Shown: piece after piece, positions 1 through 11,713 of the stretch
Layout of the letters: every line of letters starts with the position of its first letter
Position numbering within the stretch: the stretch's first letter is position 1
Origin: Tausonia pullulans
Taxonomy: Eukaryota; Basidiomycota; Tremellomycetes; Cystofilobasidiales; Mrakiaceae
Direction of reading: 5' to 3'
Assembly (NCBI GenBank): GCA_951802195.1
Contig: OX637621.1
Location: 1,708,625 to 1,772,624, forward strand
Length of the DNA stretch: 64,000 nucleotides
Program-made: the position numbers and the translations under genes
Notes under the pieces: generated by a model
What the model saw: the letters and a program-made list of their open reading frames with translations, nothing else
Told to the model about the DNA's origin: nothing
Databases searched by the model: none

Positions 1-28
1 GCCGGCGCTGGGAGAGGGGGAGACTCAC

Positions 29-146
29 GCGCGGCGCGCTCGACGATGAATTTGTCGCAGTCGGCGTAAAAGGTGAGGACAGACCCGATATGGTTGATAA
101 TTGGGGTCGCCTGGTCTGGCAGGGCTGCTCCGTACGAAAATTCCAT
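29..146 (-). CDS. First exon of a leftward gene (partial, cut by window edge)
   Basis: Reading leftward, an ATG at 146-144 opens about 39 codons beginning MEFSYGAALP and running to a GTGAGT donor at 28-23. The remainder lies beyond the window. The encoded start contains IINHIGSVLTFYADCDKF and looks like a soluble, folded protein, but I do not recognise the family. It is transcribed divergently from the palmitoyltransferase gene, with about 230 bp between the two start codons. The clean ATG, the strong donor and the codon composition support coding; the function is unknown. Confidence 0.5.
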
Positions 147-374
147 GGTGTATGCGAACCGATGGCTGTTGAGAGAGGGAGACGTTGGCTCGCTCTCTCG
201 GGCCTTCCCTGGAGGCTCATTCCACCCACAGACCCTCGCCGCGTCCGCCCGCCTCTCTCCCTCATCATTCAGCCTTGGTTCTCCCCCCCCCTCCCCCCCC
301 AAAAACGATCAGCTACAACACGCTCATCTTCCTCCTGAAACTTATCTGCGTCCCCTTATCATCCTCGCGACATC
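147..374. promoter_or_regulatory. Divergent intergenic region
   Basis: This short spacer separates two divergent start codons and must hold both promoters. It contains a C-rich run near 283-300 and CT-rich stretches, which are common just upstream of transcribed genes in this window. No TATA box or named factor site can be assigned by eye. Confidence 0.35.
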
Positions 375-2384
375 ATGCCGCCTCGCCCTCAGACGGGAGA
401 CCGGCTGGCATCCTAGTGAACACGACTGTTCTTGGTCCCCGCGCGCGACGCGTCATTCAAGTCGACTGACTAACGACCGACGACCTCGGCTTAGCTTCGC
501 GGACCTCCCGCCCATCACGCCCGCCTCATACGGCTATACGCCTAAGCTGAGGTCTCAACAGGCAGCAGCCTCGCGCTCAGCCTGGCGGCGGTTTCTCTCG
601 ATCCTGCCCATCCTCGGTGAGTGCCCGTCGTACGTTTCGCGCTTGAGCTTCAGAGTACCCACGCCTCTCGGCTTTTGCTTTCATCCAGTCGTCATGGCGC
701 TCGTTTTTTTTCCTGTCCCAGGTTTCATCTGGCTCGCCCTCCACTCGACGTGGGCAAAACGTCGCCGGCCCTACCTAGCGCTCTACCAGCTCTCAGTCTT
801 CGGCGTCCTCTTGACGCTCACCGTCGTCTGCTACTTCGCCGCCCTCTGGACACACGCCGGGGCGCCCCCGAAGAAGCTCCACATCGGGGCGCAGTTCCCT
901 CTGGGGGACGATGACGGTCAGACGACGGCAATGGACGAGGAGGAGGCCATCGGCATGCAGGAGATCGGTGGTGGCGCCAGGAATGATGGAGCGTCTGAGA
1001 GCCTTCTCCTCGAGGGCGCTAACGTAGACCGAGTTCAGTCGGTGATGGCCAAGTCATCGACTGGAGGTGGCAGGTACTGTCGCAAGTGCGACTGCCCTAA
1101 GCCGGACCGAACGTTGGTTGACATACCGTTGACTCTTCCACTCATTGCTCGCTGACTACGGCCCCATTGGACAGGCACCACTGCTCAACTTGCGGTCGCT
1201 GCATCTTAAAGATGGACCGTAAGTGGCCCTACCAGATCTGCACTCAGCCAGATCCTGAATCATCTCTCCTGTCGACAGACCACTGCGTGTGGCTCGGGAC
1301 ATGCATGGGTGCGCCATGTCTGAGTCTTGAACGCTGCGCCATCCACCCTGACGAAGCACAACAACACAGGCCAAAAGAACTATCGCTCGTTCCTTCTCTT
1401 CCTCACCTATGCCTCTCTCTATTCTCTCCACGTCGCCATCGAGGCGTTCAGGACGGTTTGGGCCTTCTTCTCGGAGAGCGACGCCATGGTGAGCGGCTCA
1501 TCGTAGCCCTTCATAATGGCTCACTTCGCTGACACATTGTCCTTGTAGACCGAGGTTGACTTCACGCCCGTCTCTCATCTCATTCTCCTCGTAATGGGAT
1601 TCGTCTTTACCCTCTCTATCGGCGGCTTTGCGATCTACCATTGGTGGCTCGCCATGTGTGTCTCTCTTTCCACCGTCCGCTTCTCCCGACCCCGGCTAAC
1701 CTTAGTCCGATCAACATTTAGTTGCAACCAAACAACGCTCGAGAGCATGCAGACCTCGCGTGAACCCCCTGCACTCGCGCTTCCTCCATCTCCGAATGTG
1801 ACGATGTCAATAAGGTGGCGACCGAACCACCTCCTGTCGCGGTCTGAGTGGCGAAATTCTCAGGCGGCGCATGTCAACATTTGGGATCTCGGTGGGTCTG
1901 CTCTTCGGGGTTTCTCTCCTTCGTTTTCGTCTCTCTCGTTGTTGTCTCCTTTCCTTTGAGCCCTTTTCTCCGCCGCAGCTCTATACCCTTCAACTGAACC
2001 CGCTGATAAACTGACAATGATGTCTATAACCTCACCTTCACCGCAGGCTGGCGGAAGAACCTCCTCTCTCTTGCGCCCTCCACCCTCCACCCGCCCGGAA
2101 GCCCGCGATTTCTGCTCGTCTATATTCTCCCCTCACCCGTCGCGGCCGATGGGCTCTCCTTCCCTACCAATACGCGGGCCGTCGAGAGGCTGAGAGAAAG
2201 GACGAGGGTCGTCCGGTTGGGGGAGGACCCGGTGGCGAGGATGCTGCGGGAAAGGGAGGACGAGGAACAAGATCAATGGCGCCGGTTGCCGGCGGAGGGG
2301 GAAGACGAGGAGGAAGGAAGGGAAGATATCGAGCGAGGCAGAGGGTCCGGGTGGGATACGAGGCGTCGAGAGCGAGTTTCTTGA
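375..2384 (+). CDS. DHHC-type protein S-acyltransferase (palmitoyltransferase)
   Basis: Nine exons (375-415, 495-616, 722-1112, 1175-1218, 1279-1308, 1370-1488, 1549-1655, 1722-1891, 2047-2384) join in phase to a 453-residue protein. The cysteine-rich domain (about residues 172-225) reads CRKCDCPKPDRTHHCSTCGR, then DHHC, then a TCMGQKNY tail; the HH of DHHC is split by an intron. Hydrophobic segments lie before it (about 44-62 and 76-98) and after it (the LLFLTYASLY and VMGFVFTLSI regions), the four-membrane-span layout of DHHC enzymes. Family knowledge: the DHHC cysteine takes the acyl group and passes it to protein cysteines at Golgi, vacuole or plasma membranes. The C-terminus is a charged Glu/Arg tail. 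A PFA3/PFA4-like role is possible, but I cannot choose the paralogue. The start is the first ATG whose exon splices in frame. Confidence 0.88.
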
Positions 2385-3210
2385 TGTTGGTGATGAGTTT
2401 TGACTGACCGCTGATGCGGAGAGCAATAGATCGATCGCCCAGCAGCCGCTAGCGAACGTCACAGGGGGAGCTTCTTGCGCCACAATTCATCCAAGCATGT
2501 GTTTATGTAAGCGAGGGTGCTTGTACTAACGACCCACTAGGATCGATGCCTGACAATCTGCATGACAAAACTTCAGAGAAATAATGTGAACAGATACAGC
2601 ATCCTGCGTCCACTCCGGGGACCTACGTTGATTGTCTCCCTCAGTCTCTCACAAGCTCCTGACCTGTCTGACTGTCAACTCGAATTTTGGTGCTCTCTTG
2701 CTCGCGTACACGCGGAGACACGCAAAATCTAGACTAGTGAAGCGGTCGCAGACATCCTCCCACGACTTGAGCGAGCGAGTGACTCCCCTCTTCCTGACTC
2801 GATCGCCAACAAAAGAGTTGAGACCCCTCTTCCTTTCGGATGACTGCTGAGAGGAAGAGGGGGAAAGAGCTGACGGAGGAGCCAAAGGATCATCAAGAGA
2901 AGAAGGGGTTGCGGGGTTGTTTGATTCCCTTTTTCTCTCTCTTCTCCGCCCTCTCTCCCCCCACCTTGCCTGCCTGCTTGCGCGCGCGCGGGGTTTCCTC
3001 GCCTGTCTCGTCCCTATCCCGCTCGCCTCCTGCTGTCGGATGTCGACCCCCTGGAACTTGCAGGCTCCTCGTCCTCTCCTCATCCCTCGACCACCAGCAT
3101 CGCCGAACCAGAGTTACTTGTGATCAAGAGACGGGCAGAGAGCGTCGTCTTCCCCTCCCTCTCTTTCCCTCGCACCATCACCTCGCCCTCGCTCTTCTCG
3201 CGCCAACTAG
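2385..3210. other. Intergenic stretch, no secure gene
   Basis: About 0.8 kb lies between the palmitoyltransferase stop and the next start. It holds short overlapping open frames on both strands without splice support or recognisable protein content. The last 250 bp are CT-rich and probably include the promoter and 5' leader of the downstream gene. Confidence 0.4.
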
Positions 3211-6200
3211 ATGCCCAAGCGCGTCTCTACCGCGTCGCCGTCGTCGAGCCCCCCGGCAGCAGCGGCGACGGCGGGGAATGACGGCTCGCCGGTCTCCCCC
3301 GGCAGCGGAGGCGGACTGCCAGCCGAGGTGCGCTCCTCTTTCTCTCCGTCCCTCATCTCGCTCCTCCTCTCCCTCTGTTCGGCCCCGTCAGAGATGGTGG
3401 GAGAGAGGGAGCGGACCGGCAGGACAGATGCGACGCAGCCCACAGGGGAGCGACGTCCACATCTGTCTCCTCCTTCCTCGTCCCAGCTCTGCGTCCTGCC
3501 GCCGCCGTCAGCGCGCCGCGGGGACGACCGGTAGAAACTGGGGAGGCTCTCTCATTCTCTCCTTACCCCGCCTCAGTCTCGTTCGCTCGATCGGGCGGGC
3601 AGCGCGGATGGAGTAGCAGGAAACTGGGGGTTTCATAGGGAGTGAGCGATAGAGAGACAACGAACGAGGAACAATGGTCGTCTCTCTTCCTCCTCGGCCT
3701 CGACCTCGGCGCGCTTCCTCCGTTCAAATGCGAGACCGCTCTCGAACCTCGGTGCCCCTTTCGAAACAAGATCCTGACGTTGAAGTTTTCCTTTCTTTCC
3801 TTTCTGACATTCTAGTCTTCGCCCCTGGCGGCCGCCGCTCCTCCTCCTGCCCTGCCGTCGTCGCAAACCCGCCAGTCGTCGCCCTCGAGCTCGTCACTCC
3901 GACGGACCCACTCGTCTGTGATACTCGCCTCACCAGCGAGGGTCGCTCCGCCTTTGAGGGCGAGGTCCGGGTCCGTCACGACGAGCAGCCGTGCCTACGG
4001 CCCGCCGACGGTTGTCATCGCCACAGACCCTGACACGCTTAAAAACGGTGGCGGATCAGCAGCAAGCGGCGGCTGGGAGACCGTCGGAGTACAGGATAAC
4101 AGCAGCAGCGGCCAGCCAGGTGATCACTACCTTTTTCCTGTCAATATCTCGCCCTTACTCAGCTCGCCTTCCTCGGATGGCCTGGAACCTCCCCAGCTGT
4201 ACATCCTTGGGGAGGAGATTCCCGAGGACCCCTTTGGCCGGGCCGACCTCGCTCGCAAGCGATCTCTCCACGCGGCCAAGCGGCTCCAGGGCTCAACTCT
4301 TCGCAAGACCATCACGTCTTCCGGGCCATCAACCCTGGTCTCGATCCCTTCCTTGGGAGGGCATTCATCGTCGTCTCTGCTCCTCCATCCTTCTCAATCG
4401 ATGGTACCATCCATGGAGCCGTCTGCACGTGCTGTCGAGCTCCCGCAACAGCCACCGCTACCCACCAAGCGAGGTTCCATTTTCAGCGGCTTGCATAAAC
4501 CGTCCTTCTTTGGCCGCCACGGCAAGACCGATGCAGCCGTTCGCTCCTCGCCCTCGTCAGGACGACGACAGGCCGGTTCGATCTCGAACGACGGCGTTAA
4601 TTCAACGTCGGTGACCCACTCTTCATCTTCTCCGACAGTGATTACGGGTCTGCCCGAGTCTGCCGCCACCACCGTCGTCCCTAGACTGCCCACGTCGTCG
4701 CGATCAACCTCGGACCTCATGACTGCGGCCTTCCTTGGTCCCACCGTCATCTCCACTCCGCCTGCAATGCGGGAGGAAGGCACATCGACCTCCCGGCGAC
4801 CCCGACTCGTCTCGTCCAACTCACTCCCTGCGCTCGCCGTCCTCGCAGGCGCTACCCACCCTTCCCCTTACATCAATACCTCTGTCGCCGACTCATCCGC
4901 CCGTATCCCGTCCTTCGATCAGTCGCGTTCGCATCCGGTCCTCCCGACGTACCCATCGGTCAAGGCCTCCCTTCAGCCGCTCATTGTCAGCGAAGCGCGT
5001 GTCCACCGCCGACCGGGCATGCAGATCCAAGATTGGAAGTCCCGTGTCCTCGTCCTCACCACCTTTACCGCTCCCGTCCCGGCGTCCTCTTCGCTCATCA
5101 CCTACGCCACTTCCTCGTCTGGCCAGTCCTCCTCGTCGGCAGCCAAAGGCGGAACCAGGACCGAGGCCTGGGTTCACCTCTTCATGGCCGACAACCCCCA
5201 CCAAAAGGAGGTTGGCCGGATGAGGCTCGCCCAAGGCGCGACCGTCAGTGTGCTTGACTCTTCGCTCGGTGGCGAGCAGGCTGCTTGCGCAGCCGGGAGC
5301 GCCGGCGTCGTTGTCCTTGTCCCGGTCGAACGGAGACCGAGGGAGCACTCGAACAACATTGCGGAGATCACGCAGCTCGCGAAGGAGGAAGGCGCAGTTG
5401 GAGAGAAGCCTTGGATACTTCAGTTCCGTGATGAGTAAGTCGATGCTCGCTTCGCTTCCTCCTTCATTCATTCCCAGCCTCTGACCGAGCGATCCTCCCG
5501 CGATTCAGACCGTCTGCACGAGCATGGGTGACGATGGCTCGAGGTCTCTTGTTCCTTCAGATGTGAGAGAAAAACAAAGAAACGTCCATGTCCTCGTGCT
5601 TGCTCTGATTGTCTTCCTTATCCCTCCTCAACCATCGTCGCTACAGGGCTGAATCCATCGGACTCGGCGCTGCAGCTGCTGAAGCCCAGGCTAACGGTGA
5701 GCCAATCGACGGCGACCTTGACGTGGCGATCGCCCAACTCGCAGCCCGAGACCGCTCAAAGAGCAGCGTCGCCCCGCCGTTCTCCTCTACATCCCTTCCG
5801 ACTGTCGCTCCCTGTTTGAAGACGGAAGCCGCAGGATCGGAAATTTCACTTGTCTCTTCGAGAACACTCTCCACTGCCCACCCATCTTTCACGACACCTA
5901 CCTCTCTCTCCTCTGCCTCGTTGGCCCCCGCCTCGTCTGCGGACACCCCTCCCGCACTCAGGTTCATCCCCCAGCCATCTCGCAAGAACTCGCTCCCGAC
6001 GCTCGCTCGGGTCTTCGGCGTCAAGGGTCATAATGGGCCCTCCATCACAAGTCCCGTACTCATGGCGAGCAGCAACCCAATCGTCGCGCATCTCACGGGT
6101 TCAGTCGCTGACCTCGCGGCGGGAGGATCAGGAGGAAGCATCAGCGGCCGCAGCCGATCAGGCTCGACTGTATCGGCCCTCTCCGCCGCGTCCTCTAACG

Positions 6201-7831
6201 ATAACGCCTTCGACAAACTGGAGTCATACCTCCGTCGAGAGCATGGTCTTGCCGCCTCGGCGCGGGCTAGACTCGCAGCCATCGCCGCTACCTCCGACCA
6301 GGATCCCTCAGCTTCGGACTCAGCCGCGCGCGTCGGAGAGCCTCGCAAGTCCCTCAGCCTCACCAACCTCGCCGGACACGCCTCATCTGGTGGACGAGGT
6401 GCTGGAGGCGGGGAGAGCGGTAGCCGTGGCAACGACAAGGGGAGCCACTCGACTCACGGATGGTCGGTCTCGACTTGGGAGGAGGCACTCGACGGCGTGG
6501 GAACGCTCTCCTTTTCGTCCAAGATGTCCAAAGAGCGTGAAGCGGTCAACAGCAGCAGTGGTGGAGGAGGACATCACCCATTCCGCAACTCGTATCAGCA
6601 TGTCCACGATGCGCAGCCCCCTCGCTCTGGCAACGATGACCGACGACAGACGACTCCAGAGTGGACGCTACCGCCAGCTTCCGACAAGCAGAACTCCCGC
6701 CGCTCGGCCCAGTCCGGGCTCAGCGATGGTGCCTGGCCCGCGTCGGGCTACCAGGGCAGCGCCTCCTCCTGCGGCGGCGTCAACCTCGTTAGGAGCTCGT
6801 CGGTTGCTTCATCTGTCAACACATTCACAGACTCGTCCAGCCAGTACACGACCTCGACGGGCCGGTCGCGCGTCGACAGGTTGTCGTACCAGCTCCCGCC
6901 CCCGGTTCCGCCCCCATCTTACCCGCTCCCGCCACCTCCGTCGTCGTCTAAGCAGGCCGACGTGGAGGCGAGCCTCGTGAGCCTTGAGACCTCTGAGCAG
7001 GCTGAGACTCCAAGCATTCAGACGCTCCTCGACGAGAACAGCCGTCTTCGGGCCGAGCTCGAGAGGCTTCGCAGCGTTACCCCGGGATCATCTAGTGGTC
7101 GCAGTTCGCCTGTGACCTCGTCGATGGGTGGTGAGGAGGTCGGGCTCTTCCCGGCGTCATACTCTTTCGGGCTTCCTCGCTCCTGCAGTTCGCCATCCGC
7201 TTTAAGCCACGCAGCTTGTCCGGACTTGATCGACTCAACTGCCTCTTCCGCTTTCAGCTCTACCAGCGTCCCGACTCCGGTTGCAGTCAAGCGTGCCTCT
7301 CGCTCGCGCATGTCTTTGCCGCCGCCAGGGCCTCGTCTCCCTCCTCCGACATGTTCACCGCCTCCGCCCCCTGCCCCTCACCCACCTTCGTTCCCCCCTG
7401 CCTCCTCCACCTCTTTCCCCGTCGGTTCAGCCCTTGGTAGTGGTCTGACCACGGGCTTCCAGCCGCGCCGTCGTTCCTCGGACCCTCCCCACCCCTCCGA
7501 CCCACCCCCCATCTTCCCGCGCAGCTCGCGCCGTCCTTCCCTCAGCCTCGAGACGCTCACGGAGTCGCTCATCACCTCACCGAATCTTGATCAGAGCGAA
7601 ACATCCTCATTCCCGCCTGCCTGCTCACAGCCCAAGGGCAACATCACCGCGCGCATGCTCGGCCCTCCACCACCAAAACCAGAGCGGTCGGCGTACCGGC
7701 CCTCCCCCCATCGGTCCCGGCCGCCTCCAAGAGGATCTGGCTCCTTCCCCCCGACGACTCATGGGTCAGCTGGAGCGGCGTCTTCTTTGGATGTGGCGCC
7801 TGGAGGTCGGCCCGCCACCGCTGCGGGATAG
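3211..7831 (+). CDS. Large Ser/Pro-rich protein with PH-like domain
   Basis: Exons 3211-3327, 3816-5434, 5509-5562 and 5647-7831 join in phase to about 1324 residues. Most of the protein is low-complexity Ser/Thr/Pro/Ala. Around residues 437-597 there is a folded segment: IQDWKSRVLVLTTF, an AWVHLFMADNP strand, WILQFRDE, and, after two introns, a helix with a conserved Trp (ARAWVTMARGLLFLQM). This is the usual order of a pleckstrin-homology domain with a disordered insert, so phosphoinositide or protein binding at a membrane is my inference. A short coiled coil (SRLRAELERLRS) is near residue 1060, followed by polyproline patches that could bind SH3 or profilin. The first intron (488 nt) is unusually long for this window and could hide another small exon near 3446-3530. 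No named orthologue is recognised. Confidence 0.7.
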
Positions 7832-8265
7832 GTCTGAGCAAGACTCGGCCTACCTCAATCTTTGTCTTGTCCTGTCGTCTCTTTGCTCTGTCTTTTCCCT
7901 CTTCTTTCTCACGTCTCTCTCTCTCTCGTATCCTATATCGTTAGGCCCCAATCTTATCGTCCTTCCTTTTGTTTTCTTCCCCTTTCCTTGTTGCCCCTCT
8001 GTCATTTCCTAGACGAACTCTGTTGTTCTCCCGTCGTTTCGGCCCTTAACTTACCACTGCCTGCCTCCTCTTCCTCCTTGGTCCGTTTCCCTTGCTGTCG
8101 ATGCTTTCAGGATCTCCACTGTATGGATGGCGACATTACTTTATGCATGGTCTTGCTTGAACCAGTAAAGCCAGCAAAGGCATCTCATCGCGTGTCGTAA
8201 AAAGGAGGAAGAACAAAACAAACAAAAAAACGCCGAGACCCGGAACACCTTCTCCAACAACTCAC
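7832..8265. other. Convergent 3' intergenic region
   Basis: This lies between two genes that end toward each other. It is pyrimidine-rich on the + strand and becomes A-rich near 8200-8230, compatible with 3' UTRs and poly(A) sites of both genes. No gene is seen. Confidence 0.4.
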
Positions 8266-10429
8266 TCACTCCCAATCGCTGTCCTCGTCGCTTTCCTCCT
8301 TCGCAGCCGACGCTGTCGTTGAAGCCGACGACGCCGCCCCGACCGTCGCCGCGGGCTTCTTCACGTCCTCAACACCCCCCGAGGTGCTCGCCGCCCGACT
8401 GGCGGCATTACCACCGCTTGTCTCGCTGACAAGGTCGTAGCTCTCCTCCGAATTACGCGGGCTCGTCGCCGCGGAGATCTTGGGGTCCTTAACGGCAGCA
8501 GCAACTGACGTCGAGGCGGGGATGGTGGCCTTGATCGCGTCGGTGGCGGCGGGAAGCGTCGACTCCGAGTTGGAAAGGTCCTTCTCCTCGAACTTGGCAC
8601 TCGTGGCCGAGGCCGGCTCTGAGGGTTCCTCATCATCCCAGGAGAACAGCTCCTCGTCCTGGGGTTGGGAGACGGCCGTCGTGAGTAGGGTCGCGCGACG
8701 GCGCTCATCCTGCTCGATCTGGAGGAATCAAAGATGCATGGCCGGTGGGTGAGTGGGGATCCAACCCTAGAAGGACGGTAAGTGGAGCGCACCTGGAAGA
8801 CCCGGAAGAAGTAATGCGTCCAGAACTGCTCCTTAGTGAGCTTGGAAGGGACTGAGAAACATAGAGGCAAGTTGGCGAAATGGTTATCGGGCTTCAATTC
8901 AAGACGCTCACTCACCCAGCTCGTCTCGAGTCGCCTTGAGCTCCTCGACGCCGTCCGACCGAGGGCCAAGCTCGGCCCAGATCTTTTGCGTCCACTCATC
9001 GCCCTCGACGCCACCCTCCTTGGCCTCAACCTCCTCCTTGAACCACTTCGCCCAAGCCTCGCGAACATCCTCGTCAGCCGCCTCGCTCGCCGGGTCGACG
9101 AGCAGGAGCTCCTGGTTCGTTCTTAGCTGGTGGAGGAGCGCATCCTTCCGCTTGGCTCGGACGGAAGATGTCGAGAGACCCGTCAGGGCCGAGACTTGAG
9201 CATCCGTCTGGCTGAAAAGGATCCGACTCGACCCAGGCTTAGACGTCGGTGAGGGCAGCGTCCAGACATCCGAACCATCCCATGTGACGCCCGCGTGCGG
9301 CTGCTCGCCTCCTTCCTCGGGCGGAACGATCCGGACGGCATCCTGAAGGAACTTGCCAGCGTCCTTAAGACCATGAATGAGGACGGCCTCAGACTTCTTG
9401 AGGTACTGATCCGCGAGCTTCTCGGCATCAGCGAGGTGAAGGTCCGATTGGAGCTTCTGGAAGTTGCTTGTCAGCGACGCCCGAAGCGCCGGCATGTCGA
9501 CGTGGAGGTTCGGGTTCGACTTGAGCTGCGCCGAGAGGCTCTGCTGGAACGACGCGAGCGACGGCAGCGAGGTTGCCGTGCCCTCTTGGATCGACGACTG
9601 GAGGCGAGAGAACAGCGTCGGCTGCTGTTGAGCCGGCCGCTCGTCGGCTGCGCGCTCCTTCCCCTTCTCCGAAGTTGACGGCGGCGGCGTCGGCGTCGAC
9701 GATGAGTCGGACATCGAGGTTGCTGTGGCTGTGGTCGAACCACGCCTAGCCGCGGTCGCCGTCGTGACATCGGCGCCGGCCGTGGATGACTCGAGGGCGA
9801 GGTTGGCGAAGTCGGACTCGGCACCCCTCACGCGGGCCTCAGCTGCCTGGGTCTGGAGACGCTCGAGCTCGAGCTTGGCCTCGCTCGCTGCTTTGTTGAG
9901 ATCCTGTGAGAGAGGGCAGGATAGGATCAGGTCAGTATCCTGTGCTGTGCTGAGGGCGAACGCGCGGGACGGCTCGCTCACCTTGCGGACGGAGGCGAGT
10001 GTGGGCGCCACCTGTACAAAGAAGTCTTCGCTTAGCTCTCGAGCGAGAGAAAAGATGATGCACATACCTGCTTCTGAACGCCTCCCCAGAAGCTCCTGAG
10101 CGAGCCCATCACCTGGGTCACCTCGTTCTCGAGCCCGGCGAGCGAGACGGCTGGCTCGCGCTTTACGCCGGCAGTGTCGCTGGAAGCGGAAGAACACAGG
10201 GAAAGGATTTAGGTATCAGAATCTCGGCCATCTCAGTGTCCTCTCCTCCTTCTTACTCTGGTCCCGGAAGGCCCACTCACGCTGCAGGCTCAGTCGAAGA
10301 GGAGGACAGGGGGTCAGCGAGCCTGGCGGTTGGCTCGGTCGAGGCCTCGTCCTTGCCCTTGTTGTCGCTGGGGGTCGGCGTGGAGACTCTCGAGTGATTG
10401 AAGATGGCCTCTGAGGCAGATGGATCCAT
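8266..10429 (-). CDS. BSD-domain protein (Dos2/SYAP1-like)
   Basis: Six leftward exons (10429-10281, 10179-10068, 10011-9982, 9903-8916, 8851-8793, 8718-8266) join in phase to 596 residues. A BSD domain is read around residues 385-446, ending in the diagnostic VPSKLTKEQFWTHYFFRVFQ with conserved F-W and Y-F-F. An intron falls inside it. Before it are Ala-rich amphipathic helices (residues 100-330) and a phrase SLRSFWGGVQKQ resembling the N-terminal part of synapse-associated protein 1 relatives. The C-terminus is acidic and ends DSDWE. Family knowledge: BSD domains occur in TFIIH p62, synapse-associated proteins and yeast Dos2; their precise role outside TFIIH is unclear. The start ATG shares a 479-bp divergent spacer with the DUF427 gene. 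Confidence 0.82.
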
Positions 10430-10908
10430 GGCTGTAATTAAGTGGGTTGGTGGTGGTTGACCCCAAGCTGGGCGACCTCCCGTCGTCACCGGCTTGGGCG
10501 TCCGTCCTTTGTCGCTTGGCGACTTGAGACGCCGCCGCCGCATGTCCCGCCGCATGTCGACCAGTTGAGATCTAGAAACCGCATCGTGATGTGCCTCTAG
10601 CACTCGTGGGACATTCTCGTGAATTGATAGAGCGCGATCTGACTAGAGCTATACATATTGATCATCGATGATCCTCTTGACGCGCGTTGTAAAGCTTTAC
10701 CAGCTTCCCTCCCGGCTATGGCTGAACGGGGCCTACTTATACGCTTCCATAAGCGGACAACTGCGGTCCGACGTCAGAGAGACCTGCTTGCTGAGATGCC
10801 GGGTAAAGCCACGTGCCTGGCAACGAAACGCGCAAGATCGAGAGAGCTTCAAGCCGATCTCCGATCCTCGCCCATCACCTAACCTCCATCACCTCGCAAC
10901 GTTTCATC
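10430..10908. promoter_or_regulatory. Divergent promoter region
   Basis: The spacer separates the start codons of the BSD-domain gene and the DUF427 gene. It contains small open frames with no splice or homology support. Both promoters must be within it, but no individual element can be named. Confidence 0.35.
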
Positions 10909-11713
10909 ATGACCTCTCCAACCTCTACCACCCGCTCACCAGCGCGCGCCATTGAAAATGTCTGGGACTACCCGAGACCTCCACGCCTTGAACGCACTGC
11001 TCGGTGAGCTTGTTCTAGGGAGAGGAAGCCAGTCTTCGAGGGACTTACAGAGCTTGTCTCTTTCTTCTCAGCCTGCTCGAAGTCAAATGGTATGACTCCA
11101 GAGGCGGACCAGCGACGATGATCGCCAGCACCAGGGGTGCCTACCGCGTTCTGGAGACGAGGTGAGCCGTCCTAGGTAGGCCTGCTCGGCCTTCCCCGAT
11201 CCTCGATCCTCCCCCAAGTCGTTCACATTCTTCTCCTACAGCCACCCTCCAACATATTATCTTCCGCCCTCGGCCATCAGTCCAGACGTCAAGCTCACGA
11301 AGGAATCAAAGAGCACCTTCTGCGAAGTACTCTCTGCCTTGCATTTGCCTGCATTCGCTCGAACGTCACTGATAGACCTATCTCTTCTCTCTCATCAGTG
11401 GAAGGGCTCAGCCTCTTACTGGACGCTCTCCCTTCCGAACTTGCCTTCCTCTCCCACTGTCAAATCTCGGATCTGGTCGTATGCCTCCCCGACACCGTCC
11501 TTTGCGCCCATCAAGGACTGCCTCAGCTTCTATGCCTCGGATGGCACCGGCTGCGGTCAGCTGAGCCAAGCGGGTGGTTGGAAGTGCTTCGTGGATGGAA
11601 AGGAGGTAAAAGCTCAACCGGGGGATTTCTATGGGGGGTGGATCTCGTCAAATGAGGCGGGTGGGGAGAAGGGGTTCAAAGGAGGTGAGAGAGATCGCTG
11701 GCTGGCTGCGTGA
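10909..11713 (+). CDS. DUF427-domain protein
   Basis: Exons 10909-11003, 11072-11161, 11242-11326 and 11399-11713 join in phase to a 194-residue protein. It carries the hallmarks of the DUF427 fold almost end to end: VWDYPRPPRLER near the N-terminus, a TRGAYRVLETSHPPTYYLP segment, CEWKGSASYWTL, a WSY...FAPIKDCLSFY stretch, and a C-terminal CFVDGKEVKAQPGDFYGGW. Family knowledge: DUF427 proteins are small beta-rich proteins common in bacteria and fungi with no settled biochemical role. The size matches single-domain fungal members. No targeting signal is seen, so it is probably cytosolic. Confidence 0.9.
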